Below, one piece after another: positions 1 to 7,397 of a stretch of 10,201 bases of DNA. The notes beneath the pieces are model-generated. The model worked only from the letters and a program-made list of their open reading frames with translations, made no database searches and was not told where the DNA came from. Source of the DNA: Symbiodinium natans (lineage: Eukaryota; Sar; Dinophyceae; Suessiales; Symbiodiniaceae); contig CAJNDS010000772.1 in NCBI GenBank assembly GCA_905221605.1, forward strand, positions 64,001 through 74,201. The letters are read 5' to 3'. Position 1 is the first letter of the stretch. Every line of letters starts with the position of its first letter. Both the position numbers and the translations under genes were made by a program.

Positions 1-551
1 TGCACAATCCGCCAATTGCTAATGAGCATCGTGCGAAGGCTCAATGGCAGAAAGGATTGGTTGGCATGCCACAGCCAATCCGGGGAGAAATTGGCGACTT
101 GTCCCAATGTTCTTCCAGGCTGTGCATTCAATCGCATCAATCCCCAGGCAATGGCCACTGAGGGGCCGCATCCCAGAGGATCGGGCCATCTGCTGGACTT
201 GAGGCAATCCAATGTCACCAAACGCAATGGATTGACGTCCAGGGCTTCCAATGGGGTCAGGCTCCCGGTATCCGATGCGTTGATGAGCATCGTGCAGATT
301 CCCTTCTCAATGAGCCGCAATTTCTTCAATACCGTCTTCGCCCTTGGGACGTCCAATGCGACGTGTCTCGCAATGGACTGGCAAAGCTGCTCGTCCGGCA
401 GCCAACCAATGGAATCCACAATCATCTGCTGAAGATTCCCAATTCCCATTGTAGCATCTCGGATCAATCTCTCCTTTCTCTCCTTCAATTCTTCCAAGCT
501 GAGCACCTGGGCTGGCAATGCCACTTGCTGAGGCATCGGTGCGTCGGCCAT
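1..551 (-). CDS. Unrecognised protein, N-terminal 183 codons (runs off left edge)
   Basis: The minus strand is open from an ATG at 551-549 to the left edge with no stop, giving 183 full codons plus two bases. An in-frame TAG at 566-564 and no ATG between make this start the natural one. The protein begins MADAPMPQQ, has a charged helical stretch at about residues 18-32 (LEELKERKERL), a segment around 35-90 rich in Ile, Leu and Lys, and several Trp residues late on (about 122, 138, 163, 166, 180). I see no signal peptide, membrane segment or catalytic motif and do not recognise the family. Reading is supported by GC-rich third positions, a protein-like composition and absence of stops over 550 bases. 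It lies downstream of, and in the same direction as, the copia element, the head-to-tail order common in dinoflagellates. Odd trait: nearly every Leu after an A-ending codon is TTG, and every Ile before a G is ATT. It could also be a first exon, since the 3' part is not visible. Confidence 0.72.
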   Translation of the reverse strand, partial: MADAPMPQQVALPAQVLSLEELKERKERLIRDATMGIGNLQQMIVDSIGWLPDEQLCQSIARHVALDVPRAKTVLKKLRLIEKGICTMLINASDTGSLTPLEALDVNPLRLVTLDCLKSSRWPDPLGCGPSVAIAWGLMRLNAQPGRTLGQVANFSPDWLWHANQSFLPLSLRTMLISNWRIV

Positions 552-1191
552 GGCTGATGCAGGCTACACAATGTCAGACCAATGTCTCACGCACACAAAG
601 CTCTAAGCTCCGAGACCTGAATGAGTGATCGCAATGTGACGCAATGTAAGCCACAGTTCAGCGTGATCAATGCTTCAAAATTTGCAGAAAACCAATTCTT
701 CATGCAATCCGCTCACCGGAAAATCAATTCAGGATTTCGGGGTCTATGTACAATGACAGTCAGAAGGAGCAATTTGTTCAATTGCAATGCTTTGACGGTC
801 CCTGTTTGCCAATGTCGTTTCAATGGCGGTCCGCTCCTAACCGCAATGCGTTGACGGCGGTTGAGCGATGCTCATAAAGTCAATCTTAAACACAATAAAC
901 AATAAACAACATGACTGACTGAACAATGCACAATGCAGTGACTGACATGTCGTGCTCATGACCGCAATGCCAATGCACATGCAATGTACTGTCAAGACAG
1001 CAATGTTCTTCTCTCTCTCTTTCTCTCAATGCTCAACGCAATCCAATTTAGACCGCGGAGGTCGAAGCGAAAACGACACAATTCCTCGGTCCCTCAAACA
1101 GGACCGGAAGAGCAATGCAATGACCCAAGCCCCGTAAGGCCGCGGGCAAGAAGGGTCGGGCGGGCGGGGAAACAAAGGAGAAGTGAAACAA
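552..1191. other. Non-coding spacer, very dense in CAAT
   Basis: No convincing reading frame crosses this stretch; the short open frames are low-quality and mutually overlapping. It is the upstream/5' untranslated region of the minus-strand gene at 1-551 and the downstream flank of the copia copy. It holds about 31 CAAT tetranucleotides on the plus strand (about 2.5 expected), a small AATAAAC duplication near 894-907, a CT-rich run at about 1010-1026, and a GC-rich patch at about 1137-1170. No TATA-like element or clear terminator is identifiable; dinoflagellate promoters are poorly defined, so none is called. Confidence 0.6.
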
Positions 1192-1201
1192 TTTTTTTTT
1201 T
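1192..1201 (-). repeat. A10 run just after the copia stop (poly(A) relic or polypurine tract)
   Basis: Ten T on the plus strand, that is A10 in the sense of the copia element, separated from its TGA stop (1215-1213) by only 11 bases. It may be the remnant of a poly(A) tail of a retroposed transcript, or the A-rich polypurine tract that normally precedes a 3' LTR. No LTR start with a partner copy was found beside it. Either reading is an inference from position; the run itself is plain in the sequence. Confidence 0.5.
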
Positions 1202-1212
1202 CGATCCAGTGC

Positions 1213-4200
1213 TCAGCCATATCGAAATGGGTTCCTGACCAATCCAAGCTTTCCAATGAGGTTGTGCAGTGTCTCAGTGGAGACGTATTTGGTCAATACA
1301 TCTGCCGGGTTGAACTTGGTTCCTATCTTACGTACTTGCAGCAATCCGCTCTGTACAAGATTTTGCATGTACAAGTAGCGCAATTCTACGTGCTTTGTAC
1401 GCTTTCCAGCACCAAATCTAGTAGCCATGCTTTTACCTGCAGTAGAATCGGTGTACGCAACAATTTGCACGCGTCGCGCAAACTCCGCTTCCAAGACAAG
1501 ATTCTTTACGAACAATGCCTCGTTCACTCCTTGGCCAATGGCGTAAAGTTCAGCCTCGCCTGAAGACAATGCCACAGTGGCCTGCGTCCTCGAGGAGTGA
1601 ATGACATCGCAATCAAGAATCTGCACCGTGCTTCCGCTGGTGCTCTTTCGCGTGCGAGAACAACCTGCCCAATCGCTGTCTACATAGCAAGCAACGTCAA
1701 GGGTACAGCGCCAATCGGCCAGCATCTGGCTCGGGCGTAGTCGTAGAACAGACTGCTTCGTGCCTACAATGTACCTCAACAAGTGCTTCAGCTTAGCTAG
1801 ACTTTCCAATGTGGGCGACTTCACGTCACGTGAGAGTTCCTTGACAGCGTAAGAGCAATCCGGCCGAACGAAAGCTAGCCAGAGCAATTTCCCTACTGCG
1901 GTTCGGTACTTAGCGTGCTCAGCTGGCTCCAATGGCGTGTCTGCGTCTTGCATGCGTTTCAATGCGGTCGTGCCAGTGGTGTTGACATTGTTTGCCGATT
2001 CCATCTGGTAGATTTTAAGCAGTTCCTCAATGTAACCTTGCGACATGAACATGTCAATCGAATCGCCGTTGTGCTTGAGGCGTCGTCCGAGAAACGAATG
2101 TTCTGTTCCAGGCTCCAATGAGCCAGTGATCTTCACCAACAGTTCTTTGCCTAAGGCTTCAATGAACAACTTCGACTGCTCAGAATCTCCAACAATCAGC
2201 AAGTCATCTACGTAGGCCAAAACATACAGCTGTTTGGACGAATGACAATACAAGTTCCCGTCAGACTTGCATCGTCTGAATCCTAGCTTAGCCATGACTT
2301 TGGCAAAATGCTCTTGCCACAATCGAGGGCTTTGTTTCAGGCCATACATAGCTTTGTTCAATTTCCACAGGCACTTGAAATCGGGATAGTACTCAGCCGG
2401 TGGCCAAATGAAAATGTCTTCAGTCATCGGCGCATGAAGGAATGCTGTAGACACATCTGCAAGGTTAATGCACCAATTGCGTGCCAACGCCATGATCAGC
2501 ATGATGCGTAACGTGACCAATGACGGCGTGCTCGCAAACAGTGTGTCTGAGTCCAATGCCTGTGCGTCCTGATAGCATCCCTGGACTACCAATCTCATCC
2601 GCAAATCCGTGTCTGTTTTCCATCTCTTGACCCATTTGACACCAATGGCATTCCTGATTTGCTCTTCAGTGCACTCTTCAATTGGCTTCTCGGTGTAAAC
2701 CGTGAAGTCTTTCATGGACTTCATCTCTTTGTTCATACCAATCTTTTGGGCTTCTTCAGGGAATTCACGGGTGATGTCCCAAATGATCGGTTCCGAGAGT
2801 TTCAATTCTTCTTTGTATTCTTCACTGTCGTAGTTGACTTCTACAGGAATGTCAACGCCATCCTTGGTCGTGACTTTAGCTACACCAACCTGTCCGCAAA
2901 TCCAATTCGTAACAGAAGCTACCACGCAAGCAATCCTCTGCGACTTGCTCAGCGGAGGAACGGAAGGTGCATCTGGGTCAATCCTAAGAGATTTCGCTGG
3001 GCGTTCAATCTCCTCTTCAGCTGTCCTGCGTACTGTCGGGGATCTCTCAGTTTCTCCAATCGAGGTTTCTGCGACTCGAATCGGGAGATCCTCTAACGCA
3101 GGAAGCTCTTCAGCAATGGCTTCACCAGGGGGTTCTTGGGGAACCTCAGGAGTAGCAACACTACTTTTCTCCAATCCTGGAGGGTCTCTGATTTTACCTG
3201 TAACCGTCAATGACTTCGGCAATACAAAGTCAGTAGTGGGCTCTTCTCTGGCTTTGGGCTTCCAGGGGAGAGCTTGCAATTCCTTCAGAGGTCCTACCTG
3301 CCAATGCTGCGAGGGTGGCAATCTTCTAACAGTGCGTACCTTCACTACACCGTCTTCTGTTGCCACAATGATTTCATTCGCCTCGGTGTCTCTACCTAGC
3401 CACAAAGCAATCTTCCAGGGCGTGTCTGCTTTTCGTGCTTTTGAAGGGGTAATGACCTTAGCTTGTACGCACTCTGCAAATGCGCACAATCCACCTTCAT
3501 AGTTTCGGTTCCACCTACGAAAATACGATGTGAATCCGTCAGAATGCACGAGGTATCGGTTAATCAACCACTGCGCATGTTTGACTGCCCAAGGATACAA
3601 TGCACTGTTGGAGTCAATCGCAAAACCAGTGTTGTGCTCGACCTGATACAGTAGCGTACGCAATTGTCCGTACAATGTGCGTTGCATCTGTCCTACAGAT
3701 CCGCTTGACTGGGAATGTTCCTTTGGGGCTGCGCGCAGGCTCAATCCACCTAACTCAGAGCAAACACGTTGACACAATGCTTTGAGGGGACTCTCCTGGT
3801 CGTACTGCAATACGCCAAATGTCCTACCACATTCGAAGATGAATTTCTTCAGTTCGGCTACACTGTAGTCAATCTCACCTTTCGATGGTACAACAACAGC
3901 CATGCCCAATCCAGATATCACGTCAACTGCAGACAGAACCTTCTGCAGAGGCAAATCCTTGTTCGTGGCACTAAAGCAATAGTCCACTTGGATAACAGGC
4001 TGACGGTCAATCTGTTTCTTGGCTGGGCCATGTCTGCCTTTCGCCTTGACACAATGTGGGCACCAATCTCTAAACGGCAAATGAGTCAATTCGTGTTGTT
4101 TTCTTTCGGACGAAGAGGGTTCACCAGGAACCTTCAATCCTTTCGGGACTCTCGCATGTCTGTCAGAGGTTTCCTGTTCAGTTCTCTCATACTCAATCGG

Positions 4201-7200
4201 AATGGGAACGAAAACAGAGAATCCTCTCCATGCTTGAAACAAATCCCTACGAGGATCTTGTTCAGGTTCTTTCACAGTACCATCTTCATCACGAACAGAA
4301 CACCAATAGTCCTCAATTTCTGTGCCATTCGATTCAGGGAACTGAGATTCCACAATGTATGTGTAGCGATCTGCCATCAGTGAATCGCCAAATTCGTTAT
4401 CTCGCTTGGCATCAATCGGGGAAGGCTCATCATCAGGATGAACCAAATCAGTTCGTTTCTGGTGAATCATGCGAATCCAAAACGTAGGCAATTGAACCCA
4501 ATAGTCAGTAGTTCGCTCCATTCCAGTCAATGGATCAGGAGTGTGGTAGAGCCGCAAGAGATCTTCTTTCATCTTGTTGTCAAACACTTGAACAGAACGC
4601 AATCTGCTCAAAATCGTGTTTTCAGAGTCCAAGGTCTCCAATACCTCGGTCCCTCGGCTCAACACACGACGCTCAATGGAAGAACTACTGGGCTGTAGCG
4701 CCTCAGAACTGGGCTCCAATGCCTGCAAGGGCTCAGGCTTAGGTGATGTTTTGGGCTGAGGCTTCAATGCTGTCGAGGGCTGCGAAGTCTCCGGACGCTT
4801 CCGCAGCCTTTGCTTCAATGCAAAGCGAGTGCTCCCAGTCCACGTTCGATCATCCTTAGCCTTGGAGTCCTCCAATGAACGAAAATCCGCGTCAATCACC
4901 GTCTTACGGCTGCCATCCTTGTAGGACTTACGGGTCTCTCTCCTACCTGTCAATCTCTCTTCTTCTACGGGCATTTCTTTGCTCAATCTGCCAAGGTCAA
5001 ACATGGCACTTCTGGGCTTCACGTGATGACGAATCAATTGATGTGTCTTGTCATCTACTTCCCAATAGTCCATGTGCTTGAAGTCTTGCTTCTTCCTACC
5101 TTTCTGTGCAGCAGCAATGAGCGAAGAGATCTTAGACACATGATCATAAGCAAGGTCAGCAATGTCTGTTACTCCGCGAAGTTCCACATCCAATGCTGTG
5201 AGGTCAATCTCTGCCATGAGGGAGTTAATCTCCAATTCGCTTTTAGGTGCATCGGACGATGAGGAAGGAATCACTGTAGGAGTAAGATACACCAATGTAC
5301 CTTGACGAACAATGGGCACCGGAAGTCCCGTGGGAGTGATCAATGCCATGAAGTCGCGAGACATGACTGTCCAGAAATCTTGCAAGAGAAAACGAGAAAC
5401 ACTAACCAATGGAAACGGAATGTTTTCACACACATAAAACTGGATACACAATGAATGGCCATTGCAATCGAGTTCAACAACTCTCTTGCCCAATATGTTG
5501 AGGGTTTTGCCTGAAATGCTCCTAAGAGCTGGACAATCAGAACCAACAGGGAGCAATGGGTAGTCCTCTGCGAACCATGGAGGACAGCAATTAGCAGATG
5601 CTCCGCTGTCGAACAAAATCCAACTCTTGTCGACAATTCCAGACTGCAAGTGAAACTCTGCTAGCGTGTCTGAAGGTGGGTCAATCAGCGACTGACTGGA
5701 CTGTTCAATGCGATTCAAACAGTCGTCGGTAGTCTGCTCAATGCTCTCAACTCTCGCTGGCACTCCGGTAGACAGAACACCAATGAGCATCAAAGCTCCA
5801 ATGAACATCTTGCTCAGTAACCCAGGTTGTGATGGCCTTGCAATGCCACCTCGTGTTCGCCTTTGAGAGAGCAATGGATTGGAGGAACTTGCGAGCTCTT
5901 CTGTCTCTCCAATCTCTTCTTCTCGTCTCTCAATGACAGGCGAAGTCATGACTGCCGCTGCAGTCTCAACTGCACCTGAGGCTCTGGCAATGTCTGTCTG
6001 AGGTTGGAGCAATGTTTGAGACTGTGACTGATCTGCAAGACCGGACTCGAACCAGTCATACGACCAATCATCAGACCACCAACTGTAGTCATCATCGCAC
6101 CAATCGTCATACCACCAATCATCCTCTACAAGCGCGCCTTGCCAATCTCCGTACCACCAGCTGGCATCATCATCATTCCAATCCCAGTTCCAATCATTCT
6201 CTACGTTTCCTTCCTGTGTTGCGGCAATCGTGGCGGGCCCTTCTTCGTATACTGCACCTTGTTTCGCATGCGGACATTCCTTTGACCAATGTGCAGGTGA
6301 ACCACAAACAAAGCAACCTGTGCCTTTTCCAACGCTCTTTCCTTTTCCTTTTCCTTTTCCTTTGAATCCTTTTCCTTTTCCACCTTTTCCTTTTCCTTTG
6401 CCTTTGAATCCCTTTCCTTTGCTCTTGCCGCTCTTTCCTTTGTTCCAATTCCAACTCTTTCCTTTTCCTTTTCCTCTGAACTTTCCTTTGCCTTTCAGCG
6501 CCCCAATGTCCATTGGCGCTGGTCCCTGGGAATTGTTTGATGCTGTCTGCCAATTTGCCAAATGTCGGCTCTGGTAATACTGCTTCATGATCTGCAGCAC
6601 ATCACTGAATGTTGTCAATGCATCTACGTTCAAACGAAGGTGCTGTTGCAATGAACCTGACGTCTTCGTCACCATCAATGTGACAAGCAGGTCGTCATCC
6701 AATGCTCGTCCTGTGGCCTTCTCATGCTTGTTCTTCAATGAGATAAACTCAGTCAAATCCGCTTCGAAACTGGCGTCTCTGAGCTTGAAATCCAAAATCC
6801 GACTCAACAGGCTCACCCCCCTTGCTCTGTCAGGCAATGAAAACCGATCATACAACTGTCGCCAAGTTTCGAAACCGTTTCCGTGCTCGTTCAATCTCAC
6901 TACCAATCTTGCTGGTCCATCTGTGATCTGTGCAAGCAAATAGTGCAATTGCTTTGAGAACACAATGAGGTTTGAGTTCGGGGAATTCGAGTGCTCAAAA
7001 GCAATCAGGTGTTCATCAGTACACGGTACTGCTGCTCCTTCCAATCTGCCCATAATCTCAAGAGCCATGGGTTTGTACAATGCTACATAGGACTTCAGCT
7101 GCCAACTCCAATCTTCCCACTTCTCTGATTCGCCATGGTAGTGTGGCGGTGGGAACAATTTGATCTCGCCTCCGAGTCCTTGAAAATCGCCGAAAACAGC

Positions 7201-7203
7201 CAT
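1213..7203 (-). CDS. Ty1/copia gag-pol polyprotein (integrase active site altered)
   Basis: One intact frame of 1996 codons; residue numbers count from the ATG at 7203-7201. The frame can be extended eight codons to a GTG at 7227, but ATG is the likelier eukaryotic start. Gag: N-terminal 1-230, Gly-Lys repeats about 237-294, CCHC zinc knuckle 297-310 (CX2CX4HX4C), then an Asp/Trp-rich tract about 335-385. A hydrophobic stretch lies at about 467-482. Protease: FDSGAS with catalytic Asp 532. Integrase: HX3H and CX2C at 1037-1051, then Asp 1074, Asp 1135 and, exactly 36 residues later where Glu is expected, Gly 1171. Reverse transcriptase: Asp 1583 (LADVSTAF) and YVDD 1664-1667. RNase H: Asp 1842 (DSDWAG), Glu 1883 (SSGEAEL), Asp 1919 (YTDSTAG), and PADVLTK near the C-terminus. 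Protease, RT and RNase H motifs look intact, so the protein could process itself and copy RNA, while strand transfer by its own integrase is doubtful. Known of the family: gag forms particles, protease cleaves the polyprotein, RT-RNase H makes cDNA. Codon choice is rich in sense-strand ATTG. Confidence 0.95.
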   Translation of the reverse strand: MAVFGDFQGLGGEIKLFPPPHYHGESEKWEDWSWQLKSYVALYKPMALEIMGRLEGAAVPCTDEHLIAFEHSNSPNSNLIVFSKQLHYLLAQITDGPARLVVRLNEHGNGFETWRQLYDRFSLPDRARGVSLLSRILDFKLRDASFEADLTEFISLKNKHEKATGRALDDDLLVTLMVTKTSGSLQQHLRLNVDALTTFSDVLQIMKQYYQSRHLANWQTASNNSQGPAPMDIGALKGKGKFRGKGKGKSWNWNKGKSGKSKGKGFKGKGKGKGGKGKGFKGKGKGKGKSVGKGTGCFVCGSPAHWSKECPHAKQGAVYEEGPATIAATQEGNVENDWNWDWNDDDASWWYGDWQGALVEDDWWYDDWCDDDYSWWSDDWSYDWFESGLADQSQSQTLLQPQTDIARASGAVETAAAVMTSPVIERREEEIGETEELASSSNPLLSQRRTRGGIARPSQPGLLSKMFIGALMLIGVLSTGVPARVESIEQTTDDCLNRIEQSSQSLIDPPSDTLAEFHLQSGIVDKSWILFDSGASANCCPPWFAEDYPLLPVGSDCPALRSISGKTLNILGKRVVELDCNGHSLCIQFYVCENIPFPLVSVSRFLLQDFWTVMSRDFMALITPTGLPVPIVRQGTLVYLTPTVIPSSSSDAPKSELEINSLMAEIDLTALDVELRGVTDIADLAYDHVSKISSLIAAAQKGRKKQDFKHMDYWEVDDKTHQLIRHHVKPRSAMFDLGRLSKEMPVEEERLTGRRETRKSYKDGSRKTVIDADFRSLEDSKAKDDRTWTGSTRFALKQRLRKRPETSQPSTALKPQPKTSPKPEPLQALEPSSEALQPSSSSIERRVLSRGTEVLETLDSENTILSRLRSVQVFDNKMKEDLLRLYHTPDPLTGMERTTDYWVQLPTFWIRMIHQKRTDLVHPDDEPSPIDAKRDNEFGDSLMADRYTYIVESQFPESNGTEIEDYWCSVRDEDGTVKEPEQDPRRDLFQAWRGFSVFVPIPIEYERTEQETSDRHARVPKGLKVPGEPSSSERKQHELTHLPFRDWCPHCVKAKGRHGPAKKQIDRQPVIQVDYCFSATNKDLPLQKVLSAVDVISGLGMAVVVPSKGEIDYSVAELKKFIFECGRTFGVLQYDQESPLKALCQRVCSELGGLSLRAAPKEHSQSSGSVGQMQRTLYGQLRTLLYQVEHNTGFAIDSNSALYPWAVKHAQWLINRYLVHSDGFTSYFRRWNRNYEGGLCAFAECVQAKVITPSKARKADTPWKIALWLGRDTEANEIIVATEDGVVKVRTVRRLPPSQHWQVGPLKELQALPWKPKAREEPTTDFVLPKSLTVTGKIRDPPGLEKSSVATPEVPQEPPGEAIAEELPALEDLPIRVAETSIGETERSPTVRRTAEEEIERPAKSLRIDPDAPSVPPLSKSQRIACVVASVTNWICGQVGVAKVTTKDGVDIPVEVNYDSEEYKEELKLSEPIIWDITREFPEEAQKIGMNKEMKSMKDFTVYTEKPIEECTEEQIRNAIGVKWVKRWKTDTDLRMRLVVQGCYQDAQALDSDTLFASTPSLVTLRIMLIMALARNWCINLADVSTAFLHAPMTEDIFIWPPAEYYPDFKCLWKLNKAMYGLKQSPRLWQEHFAKVMAKLGFRRCKSDGNLYCHSSKQLYVLAYVDDLLIVGDSEQSKLFIEALGKELLVKITGSLEPGTEHSFLGRRLKHNGDSIDMFMSQGYIEELLKIYQMESANNVNTTGTTALKRMQDADTPLEPAEHAKYRTAVGKLLWLAFVRPDCSYAVKELSRDVKSPTLESLAKLKHLLRYIVGTKQSVLRLRPSQMLADWRCTLDVACYVDSDWAGCSRTRKSTSGSTVQILDCDVIHSSRTQATVALSSGEAELYAIGQGVNEALFVKNLVLEAEFARRVQIVAYTDSTAGKSMATRFGAGKRTKHVELRYLYMQNLVQSGLLQVRKIGTKFNPADVLTKYVSTETLHNLIGKLGLVRNPFRYG
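6323..6496 (-). repeat. Hexanucleotide-like purine/pyrimidine tract encoding Gly-Lys repeats
   Basis: On the plus strand this is a run of CCTTTT-type units interrupted by a few other bases, with a pure pyrimidine stretch of about 29 bases at 6335-6363. In the copia frame (minus strand) it reads as alternating Gly and Lys, a basic nucleic-acid-binding segment just before the zinc knuckle. Long mirror-like purine/pyrimidine runs can expand or contract by slippage, so copy number may differ between copies of the element. It is one of the few parts of the element without CAAT. Confidence 0.85.
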
Positions 7204-7386
7204 CCTAGCAATGTAGGGCTCAATCACAGTTAAGGAGTCCCTGGGCTTCGCCGCAGAGCTCCGCTACCATGAAATTTTACAAGATCAATGTTCACAGACT
7301 GGTTTGATCACACAATCCAGAATACACAAGATGCACAGCAAAGTCACTTGATGCAATCACTCACTCAGCAATCTTGTTTGTGCCGC
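7204..7386 (-). other. Leader (5' untranslated region) of the copia transcript
   Basis: Sequence between the spliced-leader relic and the polyprotein ATG, about 183 bases. It has no long frame, carries one short upstream ORF (listed separately), and keeps the sense-strand ATTG enrichment of the element. No primer-binding site complementary to a tRNA 3' end was recognised in it. Its role as a leader is inferred from the position between the SL relic and the ATG. Confidence 0.45.
7220..7270 (-). promoter_or_regulatory. Upstream ORF, 16 codons, before the polyprotein
   Basis: An ATG at 7270-7268 opens a 16-codon frame (MVAELCGEAQGLLNCD) ending in TGA at 7222-7220, in a different frame from the polyprotein. 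It ends 16 bases before the polyprotein ATG at 7203. Scanning ribosomes would meet it first, so it could lower translation of the polyprotein or depend on reinitiation. It may equally be chance; ATG-initiated short frames are common in leaders. Confidence 0.35.
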
Positions 7387-7397
7387 CTTGAGCCAAA
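7387..7397 (-). other. Truncated dinoflagellate spliced-leader relic
   Basis: On the minus strand the eleven bases TTTGGCTCAAG match the 3' end of the conserved 22-nt dinoflagellate spliced leader, ending in the AG-proximal CAAG. It sits upstream of the copia ATG in the correct orientation. Known biology: dinoflagellate mRNAs receive this leader by trans-splicing, and genomic relics, often 5'-truncated, mark genes that were reinserted from processed mRNA. A chance 11-base match in a given 10-kb window on both strands is expected less than once in a hundred windows. The rest of the leader is not preserved, which leaves some doubt. Confidence 0.6.

Larger units (their letters stand above)
1192..7397 (-). 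mobile_element. Ty1/copia-type retroelement copy without visible LTRs
   Basis: The domain order gag, protease, integrase, reverse transcriptase, RNase H is diagnostic of Ty1/copia (Pseudoviridae-type) elements, as opposed to Ty3/gypsy where integrase follows RNase H. The limits given are the A10 run on the 3' side and the relic spliced leader on the 5' side. Comparing 7204-7480 with 552-1212 by eye shows no shared stretch long enough to be an LTR pair, and no tRNA-complementary primer-binding site was recognised. The copy is therefore either the internal part of an element whose LTRs were lost or lie outside, or a processed retrocopy of a trans-spliced polyadenylated transcript. The uninterrupted frame argues that it is young or under selection. 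Outer limits are uncertain by hundreds of bases. Confidence 0.72.

Noticed and set aside
22-294. Repeated GAGCATCGTGC at about 23 and 284 (and GAGCATCGTG near 8160)
   Set aside because: Only 10-12 bases are shared and the two left copies encode the same short TMLI motif; too short to call a repeat family.
16-854. Several plus-strand open frames of 60-140 codons over the left gene and spacer
   Set aside because: They overlap the better minus-strand frame, differ in phase from each other, and show no domain or coding-like composition.
1010-1026. CT-rich microsatellite
   Set aside because: Too short and interrupted to deserve its own entry.
1180-1191. Possible target-site duplication with 7398-7409 flanking the retrocopy
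   Set aside because: GAAGTGAAACAA and GCATCGAGTCAA share only scattered bases; not a convincing duplication.
552-1191. CCAAT-box promoter cluster
   Set aside because: The motif is CAAT preceded by any base and is just as strand-biased inside coding sequence, so promoter boxes do not explain it.
2659-4383. Plus-strand frames up to 222 codons inside the copia element
   Set aside because: They are antisense shadows of the polyprotein, whose domains are unmistakable.
7204-7227. GTG start at 7227 for the polyprotein
   Set aside because: Eukaryotic nuclear genes rarely start at GTG; an ATG lies eight codons downstream at 7203.
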